Assembly: GCA_964546015.1 (NCBI GenBank)
Contig: CAZJHO010000001.1
Location: 186,001-250,000, forward strand
DNA length: 64,000 nucleotides
Reading direction: 5' to 3'
DNA from: JAFGVL01 sp964546015
GTDB taxonomy: Bacteria; Bacteroidota; Bacteroidia; Bacteroidales; Paludibacteraceae
Shown: piece after piece, positions 54,038 to 62,066 of the stretch
How the letters are laid out: the number at the start of each line of letters is the position of its first letter
Position numbering within the stretch: the first letter of the stretch is position 1
Notes under the pieces: generated by a model
The model's database searches: none
What the model was told of the DNA's origin: nothing
Seen by the model: the letters and a program-made list of their open reading frames with translations, nothing else
Made by a program: the position numbers and the translations under genes

Positions 54038-56401
54038 ATGTATAAATTACCTATAACATTAAAAAATGATATTGAACGGTTTGCTTCTCTGAGAAAAGAC
54101 TATCAGCAGAAAAAAGTGGAAGCTGTCCAGTTCAAAGCTTTTCGGGTACCTATGGGAGTATATGAACAGCGTCAAAATGATGTTTATATGTCTCGGGTGC
54201 GTACTACCGGAGGTGTTATTTATCCGAAGCAGTTTCTAGGATTGATTGAGATTGCTCGAAAATATAATTCCAATTTGTTACATATTACCACACGGCAAGA
54301 AATACAAATACAAAATCTTCATCTGAACGATGTTGAGTCGATTCTGTACGAGTTGCAAAATATAGGACTTAGTACCAAAGGAGGTGGAGGAAATACTATC
54401 CGTAATATTCTGGTATCTGAAGAAAGTGGAATTTCTGAGGATGAAGGGTTCGACACTACTTCGTATGCTATGGAATTAACCTCAAAATTAATTGCAGAAC
54501 CTGATTCTTACCTGCTTCCCAGAAAGATGAAAATAGCATTTTCTTCTGATGATAAACAAATCGGATATGCGGTAATTAACGATATTGGTTTTGTAGCTAA
54601 AATAAAAAACGAAGAAAAAGGATTTCAGGTATATGTCGGGGGAGGTGGTGGTTCAAAACCTACTGTTGGTTGGATTTTATTTGATTTCGTTCCAGTGACA
54701 GAATTATATGCTGTGGTTGAAGCTCTTAAAAAGTTCTTTTCGGAGCACGGAAACCGTAAAGACAGGCATAAAGCCCGCTTACGCTTTATTTTCTATAAAT
54801 TGGGAGTTGAAGAAACAATCCGTTTAATTAAAGAATATTACTATACAGCAAAAAAAACAGAACCATTGTTTGTATTAAGTGATGCGGAAGAAGAACGACC
54901 CTCTTATTCATACCGTTCGCTTGAAGAAGATACACAAGTGAATACTAGTGAATATGTTTTATGGAAAGCACGATATGTCAGTATTCAAAAACAAAAAGGC
55001 TACTACAGTATTTTAGTCCCGTTCTTGTTAGGAAATATACAGTTGGACGACGAAAAAACGATACAAGGCATACAAAAACTGCTTAGATTTATTGACCAAT
55101 TCGGTAAACATACCATTCGTTTTACAACTACCCAAAATATTCGTTTGCGGAACATTCCGAATGAAGCGCTTTTGGAATTATATCTGATTTTGAAAGAATT
55201 TATTAAAGATTTACATAATCCTGTTTTAACCAACAATATTATTTCATGTACAGGTGCAGATACTTGCCGGTTAGGTATTGGTCTTTCCAAAGGATTGGCA
55301 GCAGCTATCCGGCGAGAGTTACAGCAAAGTAATCTTGTTTTGGACAAGTTTGCTGATGTTCGTATTCATATTTCGGGTTGTCCTAACTCGTGTGGTCAGC
55401 AACTTTGGGCTGATATAGGTTTCTCCGGCAAAATTCTTCGTAACGACCGCATTTATCCGGGTTATCAGGTATTTCTGGGAGCTAATAGGAATATTGTCCC
55501 CAAATTTGCCCAATCTGTTGGAAATATAAGCGCGAGAGACATTCCGAAGTTTATACACCGGTTATTTGAGTTATATATAGATACTGAGTGCAAATATCCA
55601 ACTTTTGCCTCCTATTTAGAGAATGAAGGTAAAACCTTTGCACTGAAATTAATCGAAGAGTACAAAACTATTCCGGCATTTGCCAACGATAAAAACTATT
55701 ATTTTGATTGGGGATCAGAGGTAATATTCAGTGTAGTTAATCAAGGTACACCGGAATGTTCGGCAGGGCTTTTTGATATGATAGAAGTTGACCTTACTCT
55801 GATAAATAACAACAGGGCAGCCTTAGAAACAGAACCTGATGTAATTAAAAGAAATGGATTATTGTATGATATTATATATTCTTCATCCCGAATGCTGTTG
55901 GTTACCAGAGGTTTGGAGCCAAAAACAACCAATGAGGTTTTCGACTTGTTTATCAGAAATTTTATCGAATACGGCATAGTAGAAGAACGATTCAAAAACA
56001 TTGTTTCGGTAGCACGGGATGACAAAAAATACAATTTTATTTCATATAAAAATGAGATATACGCTTTGGCAGACCGTGTCATCGAATTGTATAAGAACAT
56101 GGATGATTCGCTTCAATTCAGGAACATAAAACAAAAAGAACCTGTAATAGAGGAACAAAAAGAGAATGCAGGAAACAACCAGCGAAAATTTAGAGACTTG
56201 AGAGGCATTGCCTGCCCAATGAATTTTGTACAAACAAAGATTCAATTAGCAAATATGCAGTCGGGCGAAGAACTCGAAATATGGTTGGACGACGGAAAAC
56301 CGATAAGCAATGTTCCCGGGTCGGTGCGAAACGAAGGACACGAAATATTGGAACAAAATCCGCAAGAAAACTGGTGGAAAGTGATTATAAAAAAGAAATA
56401 A
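54038..56401 (+). CDS. Sulfite reductase haemoprotein fused to a TusA-like domain
   Basis: 787 residues. Residues 1 to about 520 are a nitrite/sulfite reductase hemoprotein with ferredoxin-like repeats (VYMSRVRTTGGVIYPKQFL, TTRQEIQIQNL, TTKGGGGNTIRN-like segment) and sirohaem-4Fe4S cysteines C404, C410 (CTGADTC) and C448, C452 (CPNSC). Residues about 540-700 form a helical domain I cannot assign, with HEPN-like character. Residues about 717-787 are TusA-like: FRDLRGIACPMNFVQTK with Cys726. The likely product is sulfide made in contact with a sulfur-transfer domain. Sulfite is preferred over nitrite because of the downstream sulfur-carrier genes. Confidence 0.85.
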   Translation: MYKLPITLKNDIERFASLRKDYQQKKVEAVQFKAFRVPMGVYEQRQNDVYMSRVRTTGGVIYPKQFLGLIEIARKYNSNLLHITTRQEIQIQNLHLNDVESILYELQNIGLSTKGGGGNTIRNILVSEESGISEDEGFDTTSYAMELTSKLIAEPDSYLLPRKMKIAFSSDDKQIGYAVINDIGFVAKIKNEEKGFQVYVGGGGGSKPTVGWILFDFVPVTELYAVVEALKKFFSEHGNRKDRHKARLRFIFYKLGVEETIRLIKEYYYTAKKTEPLFVLSDAEEERPSYSYRSLEEDTQVNTSEYVLWKARYVSIQKQKGYYSILVPFLLGNIQLDDEKTIQGIQKLLRFIDQFGKHTIRFTTTQNIRLRNIPNEALLELYLILKEFIKDLHNPVLTNNIISCTGADTCRLGIGLSKGLAAAIRRELQQSNLVLDKFADVRIHISGCPNSCGQQLWADIGFSGKILRNDRIYPGYQVFLGANRNIVPKFAQSVGNISARDIPKFIHRLFELYIDTECKYPTFASYLENEGKTFALKLIEEYKTIPAFANDKNYYFDWGSEVIFSVVNQGTPECSAGLFDMIEVDLTLINNNRAALETEPDVIKRNGLLYDIIYSSSRMLLVTRGLEPKTTNEVFDLFIRNFIEYGIVEERFKNIVSVARDDKKYNFISYKNEIYALADRVIELYKNMDDSLQFRNIKQKEPVIEEQKENAGNNQRKFRDLRGIACPMNFVQTKIQLANMQSGEELEIWLDDGKPISNVPGSVRNEGHEILEQNPQENWWKVIIKKK

Positions 56402-56425
56402 TTTAAAACATTCAAATAATTAATA

Positions 56426-56638
56426 ATGAGCAAAATAAAAGTAAACGACGAAGAACAGGAAATAACACTTCCTCTTTCATTATCAGAACTTATCAAGCTA
56501 AACAATGTGTTCCAGCCCGATATGGTTTCTATTCAAATCAACGGGAACTTTATTCAACGGGAAAACTTCGACACAATTTCCATAAACGAGGGCGATGAAA
56601 TAGATTTCCTATATTTTATGGGAGGAGGACAAGTATGA
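56426..56638 (+). CDS. ThiS/MoaD-like sulfur carrier (HcyS-like)
   Basis: 70-residue ubiquitin-fold protein starting MSKIKVNDEEQEITLPLSLS. It ends FMGGGQV: the Gly-Gly that would carry a thiocarboxylate is followed by two more residues, Gln-Val, so the carrier needs trimming before it can be adenylated. A JAMM peptidase two genes downstream could do this, as HcyD does for HcyS-Ala in Wolinella succinogenes. Its stop codon overlaps the start of the E1 gene (ATGA). A thiamine role is less likely, since no thiamine gene is present. Confidence 0.85.
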   Translation: MSKIKVNDEEQEITLPLSLSELIKLNNVFQPDMVSIQINGNFIQRENFDTISINEGDEIDFLYFMGGGQV

Positions 56639-57441
56639 ACTTTACATCCGAACAAATCGAGCGTTACAGCCGCCATATTTTGTTACAGGATGTGGGAGTT
56701 GAAGGGCAGCAAAAAATAAACAATGGAAAAGTATTAGTTATCGGAGCAGGCGGTTTAGGTGCCCCCATTCTTTTATATCTCGCTGCAGCCGGAGTAGGAA
56801 CACTAGGCGTTATCGACGGTGATGTGGTCGATTTAAGTAATTTGCAAAGGCAAGTGATTCACTTTACGCCTGATATAGGAAAACCAAAAGTAGTATCGGC
56901 AGAAGAGAAGATACATCAAATCAATCCTGATGTAAAAGTTATCGCTTATAACAAGTTCTTTACGGCGGAAAATGCTTTCGAAATCATTTGCAATTACGAT
57001 TTTATCGTTGATGGAACGGATAACTTTCCTGTAAAGTTTCTGATAAATGATGCCTGTGTATTAGCCGGAAAACCTTTTTCGCACGGAGGGATTTTGCGTT
57101 TCGAGGGACAAACTCTGACACATCTGCCCGGTACAGCTTGTTATCGTTGTATTTTTCATAGTCCGCCGCCACCCGATGCTGTCCCTACTTGTTCGCAGGC
57201 AGGCGTATTGGGAGCTATTGCAGGAATGCTCGGTACCATACAGGCTGCCGAAGTACTGAAATATTTGACCGAAACAGGAAACTTGTTGACAAACAGATTA
57301 CTGACATTCAATGCGAAAACAATGAATTTCAGAACCATAAAAGTTGAAAAAAATCATAAATGTCCTGTATGCGGCGAATATCCGTCTATTGTAGAATTAA
57401 TAGAAGCCGAACAGGCTGTATGTGAACTAAAAAGGAAATAA
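56635..57441 (+). CDS. MoeB/ThiF-type E1-like adenylating enzyme (HcyF-like)
   Basis: 268 residues. Adenylates the C-terminal Gly of the sulfur carrier so that sulfide can form a thiocarboxylate. ATP-binding VLVIGAGGLGAPILLYLAAAG, VIDGDVVDLSNLQRQ, and DGTDNFPVKFLINDACV are family motifs; PTCSQAGVLGAIAGMLG holds the conserved cysteine; the zinc site cysteines are CYRC and CPVC. No rhodanese domain, consistent with free sulfide as the sulfur donor. Overlaps the carrier gene by 4 nt. Confidence 0.9.
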   Translation: MNFTSEQIERYSRHILLQDVGVEGQQKINNGKVLVIGAGGLGAPILLYLAAAGVGTLGVIDGDVVDLSNLQRQVIHFTPDIGKPKVVSAEEKIHQINPDVKVIAYNKFFTAENAFEIICNYDFIVDGTDNFPVKFLINDACVLAGKPFSHGGILRFEGQTLTHLPGTACYRCIFHSPPPPDAVPTCSQAGVLGAIAGMLGTIQAAEVLKYLTETGNLLTNRLLTFNAKTMNFRTIKVEKNHKCPVCGEYPSIVELIEAEQAVCELKRK

Positions 57442-57445
57442 CTTG

Positions 57446-57844
57446 ATGATAACCATTCCAAAACATATTGCAGATAAAATGATAAGGCATGCTTACGAAG
57501 AACTTCCAAACGAGGCTTGTGGTTTACTCACCGGAATAAACGGCATAGTACAGGAACACTATGCATTGACTAATGTAGATAACAGCCCCGAACACTTCTC
57601 ATTAGATCCGCAGGAACAATTTAATGTATTGAAAAAAGCAAAAAGTAAAGGACAGAAGATAATCGCTAATTATCATAGCCATCCGGCTTCACCCGCCCGA
57701 CCATCAGAAGAAGATATACAGTTGGCGTACGACCCGAATATTGTATATATTATTATTTCATTAGCCGGAAAAGAAGTTGATATGAAGGCTTTTTTGCCGG
57801 ATGGCGACCGCATGCGTTCCTGCGAAATCAGATATGAGTCTTGA
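57446..57844 (+). CDS. JAMM/M67 metallopeptidase (HcyD-like)
   Basis: 132-residue zinc isopeptidase. All JAMM residues are present: E23 (PNEACGLLTG), H77 and H79 (YHSHP), S87 and D90 (HxHx7SxxD). In related clusters it both exposes the Gly-Gly end of the carrier and releases the sulfur-bearing amino acid from it. A TTG one codon upstream is in frame; the ATG is used. Last gene of the operon; the next gene runs the other way. Confidence 0.9.
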   Translation: MITIPKHIADKMIRHAYEELPNEACGLLTGINGIVQEHYALTNVDNSPEHFSLDPQEQFNVLKKAKSKGQKIIANYHSHPASPARPSEEDIQLAYDPNIVYIIISLAGKEVDMKAFLPDGDRMRSCEIRYES

Positions 57845-57915
57845 ATATCAAACTTGGGATCATGGGGATTACACTGAAATTTAGTGAACATTTTTTATAT
57901 TCTTCAACAAGGCTA

Positions 57916-58392
57916 TTACAAATATTTCCGCCAGTAATACATTTCTGGTTCGGGCGCTTTAAAGCCGAAACTTTTGTACAAACATTGGGCGGGACGATTG
58001 TCTTCTCTTACTTCGAGCGTGATGCGGCTGCATCCTCGTTTTTTTGCCATATCGGTCACGGATTCCAGCAGAGCCTTTCCGATACCTTTTCCCCTGTATT
58101 CTTTTAGTACGATTACATCATGGATATTAACCATGGGGCGGACAGTGAATGTTGAGAAGTTTTCGAATGCAACAATCATTCCGCACCTGATTTCTCCGAC
58201 ACAGGCAAGCAGCACAATGGATTTTGGATGCTGGCGGAGGGTTTCTGACAGTTGCAGTTTTTGTAGTTCCCTCAGCGGTTCTCCACCACCCATTTCATCT
58301 AAAATATACGCATTGATCAGTGACCCAATGGCATTAAAATCGTCCATGTTGTTATAATCACAAGCATGAATCGTAATGTTAAGATCTTTCAT
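57916..58392 (-). CDS. GNAT-family N-acetyltransferase
   Basis: 158 residues. Acetyl-CoA-binding motif A is IVLKEYRGKGIGKALLESVTDMAKKRGC, with LYKSFGFKAPEPEMYYW at the end. The N-terminal YILDEMGGGEPL segment is unusual. Substrate unknown. The ATG at 58392 is preferred to an upstream in-frame start at 58431. It converges with the JAMM gene and does not share the operator orientation of its neighbours, but the operator at 58636 lies 244 bp upstream and could in principle act on it. Confidence 0.8.
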   Translation of the reverse strand: MKDLNITIHACDYNNMDDFNAIGSLINAYILDEMGGGEPLRELQKLQLSETLRQHPKSIVLLACVGEIRCGMIVAFENFSTFTVRPMVNIHDVIVLKEYRGKGIGKALLESVTDMAKKRGCSRITLEVREDNRPAQCLYKSFGFKAPEPEMYYWRKYL

Positions 58393-58635
58393 CGGATAAA
58401 TGTTTATAATATTATTGTATTGGGCATGCAATATTTCTCACAAAAATAATATTTTATAAATAACTAGAATGCAATATTTTACGCAATTATACAATATGCT
58501 CGTATTATAACCAGAAAGTATTTCTCCACAAGCCGAGTTGCTTTCCGCTATCGGTCGTCCGAATATCTCCGAATCTTTTTTACGCTTTTTTCAATATGAA
58601 GAACTATTTTATTAAAACCATGTTCAAGAAACGAA
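58393..58635. other. Gap upstream of the porin operator, possible gene relic
   Basis: AT-rich in its left half. From 58512 to 58614 one plus frame is open and reads like the end of a protein (PQAELLSAIGRPNISESFL), without a start codon. No match to a known family could be made. Confidence 0.25.
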
Positions 58636-58683
58636 ATACCCTCAACACGGTATTGTGGATTCTTTTCCACGGGAATAATTTTG
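58636..58683 (+). promoter_or_regulatory. Sulfur-regulon operator 2 and -7 element
   Basis: Operator ATACCCTCAACACGGTAT (58636-58653), 22 nt, then TAATTTTG (58676-58683). TTG at the operator's right edge is 20 nt from the -7 element, at the -33 position. Heads the porin gene. Confidence 0.8.
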
Positions 58684-58722
58684 TGCTTACATATAATAAT
58701 TAATAATTTAAATGTATTTAAA

Positions 58723-59967
58723 ATGAAAAAGAAGTTACTATTTATTGCAGGGCTTTCATTTTTTGCGGTAGCCCAGTCATTAGGACAAGTTATTAAGGTA
58801 GATGCAGAAATCCGCTCACGCGCCGAATTTCGCGACGGATTTCAAGAGCCTTTAGCAGATACGCTCAATCCTGTTTATATAAACAATTTGCGTACAAAAT
58901 TGAATGTTACTTATTCTTCGTCGGATATAAAAGCCAGAGTATCGTTGATTGACTCTCGCACTTATGGAACTACCGATGTGGGTAAAACCGGAAACGGAGT
59001 AGGTATTCTTGAAGCATGGGGAGAATACAATTTTACCCCCGAATTCTCCTTCTCTCTCGGACGGCAAGGCTTAGAGTATGACGACAAGCGTTTATTCTCA
59101 TACAACAACTGGAGCAACACACCCGGAGCACATGACATCTTATTGTTAAAATACAATAGCCCTAAGTTAATCCTTCACTTCGGTAGTGCATACAACAATG
59201 TAGGAGATAGTACACAGTTTCTGGCTCCTTATAAAGTAAGCTATAAAACACTGAATTTTATACGAGCCGAAAAAAACTTTGGAATACTCTCCGCATCAGC
59301 TCTTTGGATTAACGACAGCTACCAAAGTGGAGCCATAGGAGACATAACTACAAGTTACCGCAACACGGTAGGAGGTAACTTGTGGCTGACAAATAAACAA
59401 AATCCTTTCATATTCTTTGCAAGCGGCTATTATCAATTTGGTCATGATAAATCGGACAAGAAGCTGAATGCCTATTTGTTGTCGATTAATGTGCAACAAA
59501 AACTGGCAGAAAAATATAGTTTACAAGTTGGTGGCGATTTATACTCCGGTTCGGCTTATGATATCGATCCGAAAAAGAGCAACACTTTTAATAAACTCTA
59601 TGGTTCGAACCACTCTTTTAACGGTTCCATCGAATATTGGCGCAATCTACCTGCACAAGGTCTGATTGATCTATTTGCAGGTGCAACAGCCAAATTTTCT
59701 TCTAAGTTTGATATTAATCTTACCTACCATTATTTTTCTACAGCGAAAGACATTAATTCTAACGGAGAGAAAAGTCTCGGTTCCGAAATTGATATTACTG
59801 CAAATTACACGATCAACGATCAATTTGCGTTACAAGGCGGTTGGAGTACCTATTTCACAGCCGACGGCACAGATATTCTAAAAAAGAAAACAGGCATAGA
59901 TACTCGTTTCCCTCAATGGGCATATTTGCAATTAACATTTAAACCGGTATTTCTCAATAAAAAATGA
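58723..59967 (+). CDS. Outer-membrane beta-barrel porin (alginate-export-like)
   Basis: 414 residues. Signal peptide MKKKLLFIAGLSFFAVAQSLGQ, then VDAEIRSRAEFRDGF and long alternating amphipathic strands (FSLGRQGLEYDDKRLFSYNNW) typical of AlgE/OprD-like porins of Bacteroidota; the C-terminal strand ends LQLTFKPVF. A start at 58681 would overlap the -7 element, so the ATG at 58723 is used. By regulation it is the probable outer-membrane entry for the anion handled by the PstSCA-like system. Substrate not established. Confidence 0.8.
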   Translation: MKKKLLFIAGLSFFAVAQSLGQVIKVDAEIRSRAEFRDGFQEPLADTLNPVYINNLRTKLNVTYSSSDIKARVSLIDSRTYGTTDVGKTGNGVGILEAWGEYNFTPEFSFSLGRQGLEYDDKRLFSYNNWSNTPGAHDILLLKYNSPKLILHFGSAYNNVGDSTQFLAPYKVSYKTLNFIRAEKNFGILSASALWINDSYQSGAIGDITTSYRNTVGGNLWLTNKQNPFIFFASGYYQFGHDKSDKKLNAYLLSINVQQKLAEKYSLQVGGDLYSGSAYDIDPKKSNTFNKLYGSNHSFNGSIEYWRNLPAQGLIDLFAGATAKFSSKFDINLTYHYFSTAKDINSNGEKSLGSEIDITANYTINDQFALQGGWSTYFTADGTDILKKKTGIDTRFPQWAYLQLTFKPVFLNKK

Positions 59968-59977
59968 GAATACACAA

Positions 59978-60025
59978 ATACCCTGAACGCGGTATTGTGT
60001 GCCTTTTCCGATGAAATTACTTTTG
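59978..60025 (+). promoter_or_regulatory. Sulfur-regulon operator 3 and -7 element
   Basis: Operator ATACCCTGAACGCGGTAT (59978-59995), 22 nt, then TACTTTTG (60018-60025); TTG at the right edge of the operator is at the -33 position. It begins 10 bp after the porin stop codon, so the transport genes have their own promoter. Confidence 0.82.
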
Positions 60026-60052
60026 TATCAACAATTTAAATAGGACAAAATT

Positions 60053-61012
60053 ATGAAGAAGATTTTCATTTTAGCAGCAAGTGTTGCAGTATTGGCAAGT
60101 TGCTCAAACAAATCAAAACAAGAGACAATAAGTTCAACAAACACAGAACTTACAGGTACAATTCAACTTTCAGGCGCTTTTGCGCTGTATCCGATGGCTG
60201 TAAAATGGGGTGAAGAGTTTCAGAAACTGCATCCCAGGGTAAAAATAGATATTTCAGGCGGTGGAGCCGGGAAAGGTATGACCGATGCTTTATCAGGAGT
60301 GGTAGATATAGGTATGGTATCTCGTGAAGTACATCCCGAAGAATTTGAAAAGGGAGCATTTCCCATTGCAGTAGTAAAAGATGCCGTAATACCTACCATA
60401 AATGCCGGAAATCCTGAATTGGGATCAATAAATAAAATAGGATTGACAAAGAAAAAGGCAGCAAAGTTATGGAATCAGGAAATTAAAACTTGGGGAGAAT
60501 TATTAGGTACATCATCTAAAACACCTGTGCATGTCTTCACCCGTTCCGATGCTTGTGGCGCAGCCGAAACATTTGCTGCCTGGTTCGGAAAAAAACAAGA
60601 AAACTTGAAAGCTACAGCTGTATTTGGAGATCCGGGTCTGGCTGCTGCTGTGCAAAAGGATAAAGTAGGAATCGGCTACAACAATATTGCCTATGCTTAT
60701 GATCAGAAAACAAAAAAACCATTTGAAGGACTGGCAATTATCCCGATTGATGTAAACGAAAACGGAGCAATAGATCCTGAAGAAAATTTCTACGAAACAA
60801 CGGAAACATTGATAAAGGCTATCAATGAAGGGCGTTATCCTTCACCTCCGGCGCGCGAATTATATCTGGTAACCAAAGGGAAACCAACAAAACCGGAAGT
60901 GCATGCTTTTCTTGAGTATGTGCTGACCGAAGGACAACAATATGCCGGCGAAACAGGCTACATTGGTCTCTCCGACGAGAAACTGAAAGGCGAAATAGCA
61001 AGAATAAAATAA
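60053..61012 (+). CDS. PstS-like anion-binding lipoprotein
   Basis: 319 residues with a lipoprotein signal peptide (MKKIFILAASVAVLASCSNKSK; Cys17). The fold is PstS-like: SGAFALYPMAVKWGEEF where PstS has GSTT, ISGGGAGKGMTDALSGVVDIGMVSREV, and FTRSDACGAAETFAAWFG where PstS has RSDGSGT. Thus the Ser/Thr hydroxyls that contact phosphate are replaced by Ala/Phe, Cys and Ala. Under the sulfur operator it may bind sulfate or another oxyanion; this is inference. Confidence 0.85.
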   Translation: MKKIFILAASVAVLASCSNKSKQETISSTNTELTGTIQLSGAFALYPMAVKWGEEFQKLHPRVKIDISGGGAGKGMTDALSGVVDIGMVSREVHPEEFEKGAFPIAVVKDAVIPTINAGNPELGSINKIGLTKKKAAKLWNQEIKTWGELLGTSSKTPVHVFTRSDACGAAETFAAWFGKKQENLKATAVFGDPGLAAAVQKDKVGIGYNNIAYAYDQKTKKPFEGLAIIPIDVNENGAIDPEENFYETTETLIKAINEGRYPSPPARELYLVTKGKPTKPEVHAFLEYVLTEGQQYAGETGYIGLSDEKLKGEIARIK

Positions 61013-61054
61013 TTAGCAAATTAGCAAATTGGCAACTTAGCTAATTTGCTAATT
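61011..61054 (+). repeat. 15-bp perfect inverted repeat between PstS- and PstC-like genes
   Basis: AATTAGCAAATTAGC (61011-61025) pairs with GCTAATTTGCTAATT (61040-61054), followed by a short T run. It belongs to the AATTAGCAAAT word family, overlaps the stop codon of the binding-protein gene, and could partly terminate transcription or protect the upstream mRNA. Confidence 0.75.
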
Positions 61055-61068
61055 TTTATCACTCAAAC

Positions 61069-61977
61069 ATGCGCAATTCATATTTAGTAAAAAGGCTTAT
61101 TAAAGACAAAGCAGCACGCCGGTTGATGCAAACGCTTACCGTGGTTTCGCTGCTCTTGTTGTTAGTGATGGGCTTAGGACTGTACTTCAAATCGCGCGGC
61201 ATACTGAGCGACAACTCGGTGTGGAGTTTACTCACAAGCTCCGAATGGAGTCCGCTCAGCGGGCAGTTCGGATTTTGGTCGTTTATACTAAGTTCGATAT
61301 ATGTAACAATTTTGTCCGTCATAATTGCACTGCCCATTGCGTTGCTCACAGCATTGTTCCTCACCGAAAACGCAAAGCCTTATGTTAGAAAACTGGTATT
61401 TCCAGTGTTGGATATACTTGCGGGTATTCCTTCGGTCGTGTATGGGCTGTGGGGCACACTGATCATCGTCCCTTGGATAGCCAACACGCTTGGACCCCGC
61501 TTTGTAGATTACACCAGCGGATACACTCTGCTGGCAGGTGGTATCGTGCTAAGTGTTATGATTATCCCGCTACTTGTGAGCCTGTTCATCGAGATATTTT
61601 CGACCGTTCCCAAAGATATTAAGGACGCCTCTGCTTCGCTGGGCGCTACCCGTTGGCAGACTTCCTTGTTGGTTGTTGTGCGTAAAGCCTTGCCCGGAAT
61701 CATAGCCGCCGTAGTGTTATCCGTATCCAAAGCCTTTGGCGAAACAATAGCCGTGCTCATGGTTTGCGGAAACATGGTTGACATCCCCCATTCGGTATTC
61801 GATAGCGCTTATCCGTTACCTGCACTTATTGCCAACAATTACGGCGAAATGCTATCAATACCCAAGTATGAATCTGCACTGATGTTTGCCGCATTAGTTT
61901 TGTTTGTCATTATATTGATATTTAATGCTGCTTCGCGTGTTGTTCTGCAAAATGTAGAGAGGAGATTTAAGTTATGA
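61069..61977 (+). CDS. PstC-like ABC permease
   Basis: 302 residues, about six membrane segments. The cytoplasmic EAA-type loop reads VPKDIKDASASLGATRWQTSLLVV, as in PstC; the N-terminal segment is LLLLVMGLGLYFKS and a GIPSVVYGLWG motif is present. It probably pairs with the next gene to form the channel, driven by the PstB-like ATPase at 53152. Between it and the next gene is a 24-codon frame (61974-62048) overlapping its stop by ATGA; its coding status is doubtful. Confidence 0.88.
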   Translation: MRNSYLVKRLIKDKAARRLMQTLTVVSLLLLLVMGLGLYFKSRGILSDNSVWSLLTSSEWSPLSGQFGFWSFILSSIYVTILSVIIALPIALLTALFLTENAKPYVRKLVFPVLDILAGIPSVVYGLWGTLIIVPWIANTLGPRFVDYTSGYTLLAGGIVLSVMIIPLLVSLFIEIFSTVPKDIKDASASLGATRWQTSLLVVVRKALPGIIAAVVLSVSKAFGETIAVLMVCGNMVDIPHSVFDSAYPLPALIANNYGEMLSIPKYESALMFAALVLFVIILIFNAASRVVLQNVERRFKL

Positions 61978-62066
61978 AACGAGTACGATTTCACAAAACA
62001 CACAAAACAACGATTATATTGTGTCGTGCGAATTCCATCTGGCATTAAAAAATAAATTATAAACAA

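Noticed and set aside
61974..62048. 24-codon gene between the PstC- and PstA-like genes
   Set aside because: It has an ATGA overlap with the permease stop but no recognisable features; basic short frames of this size are expected by chance.
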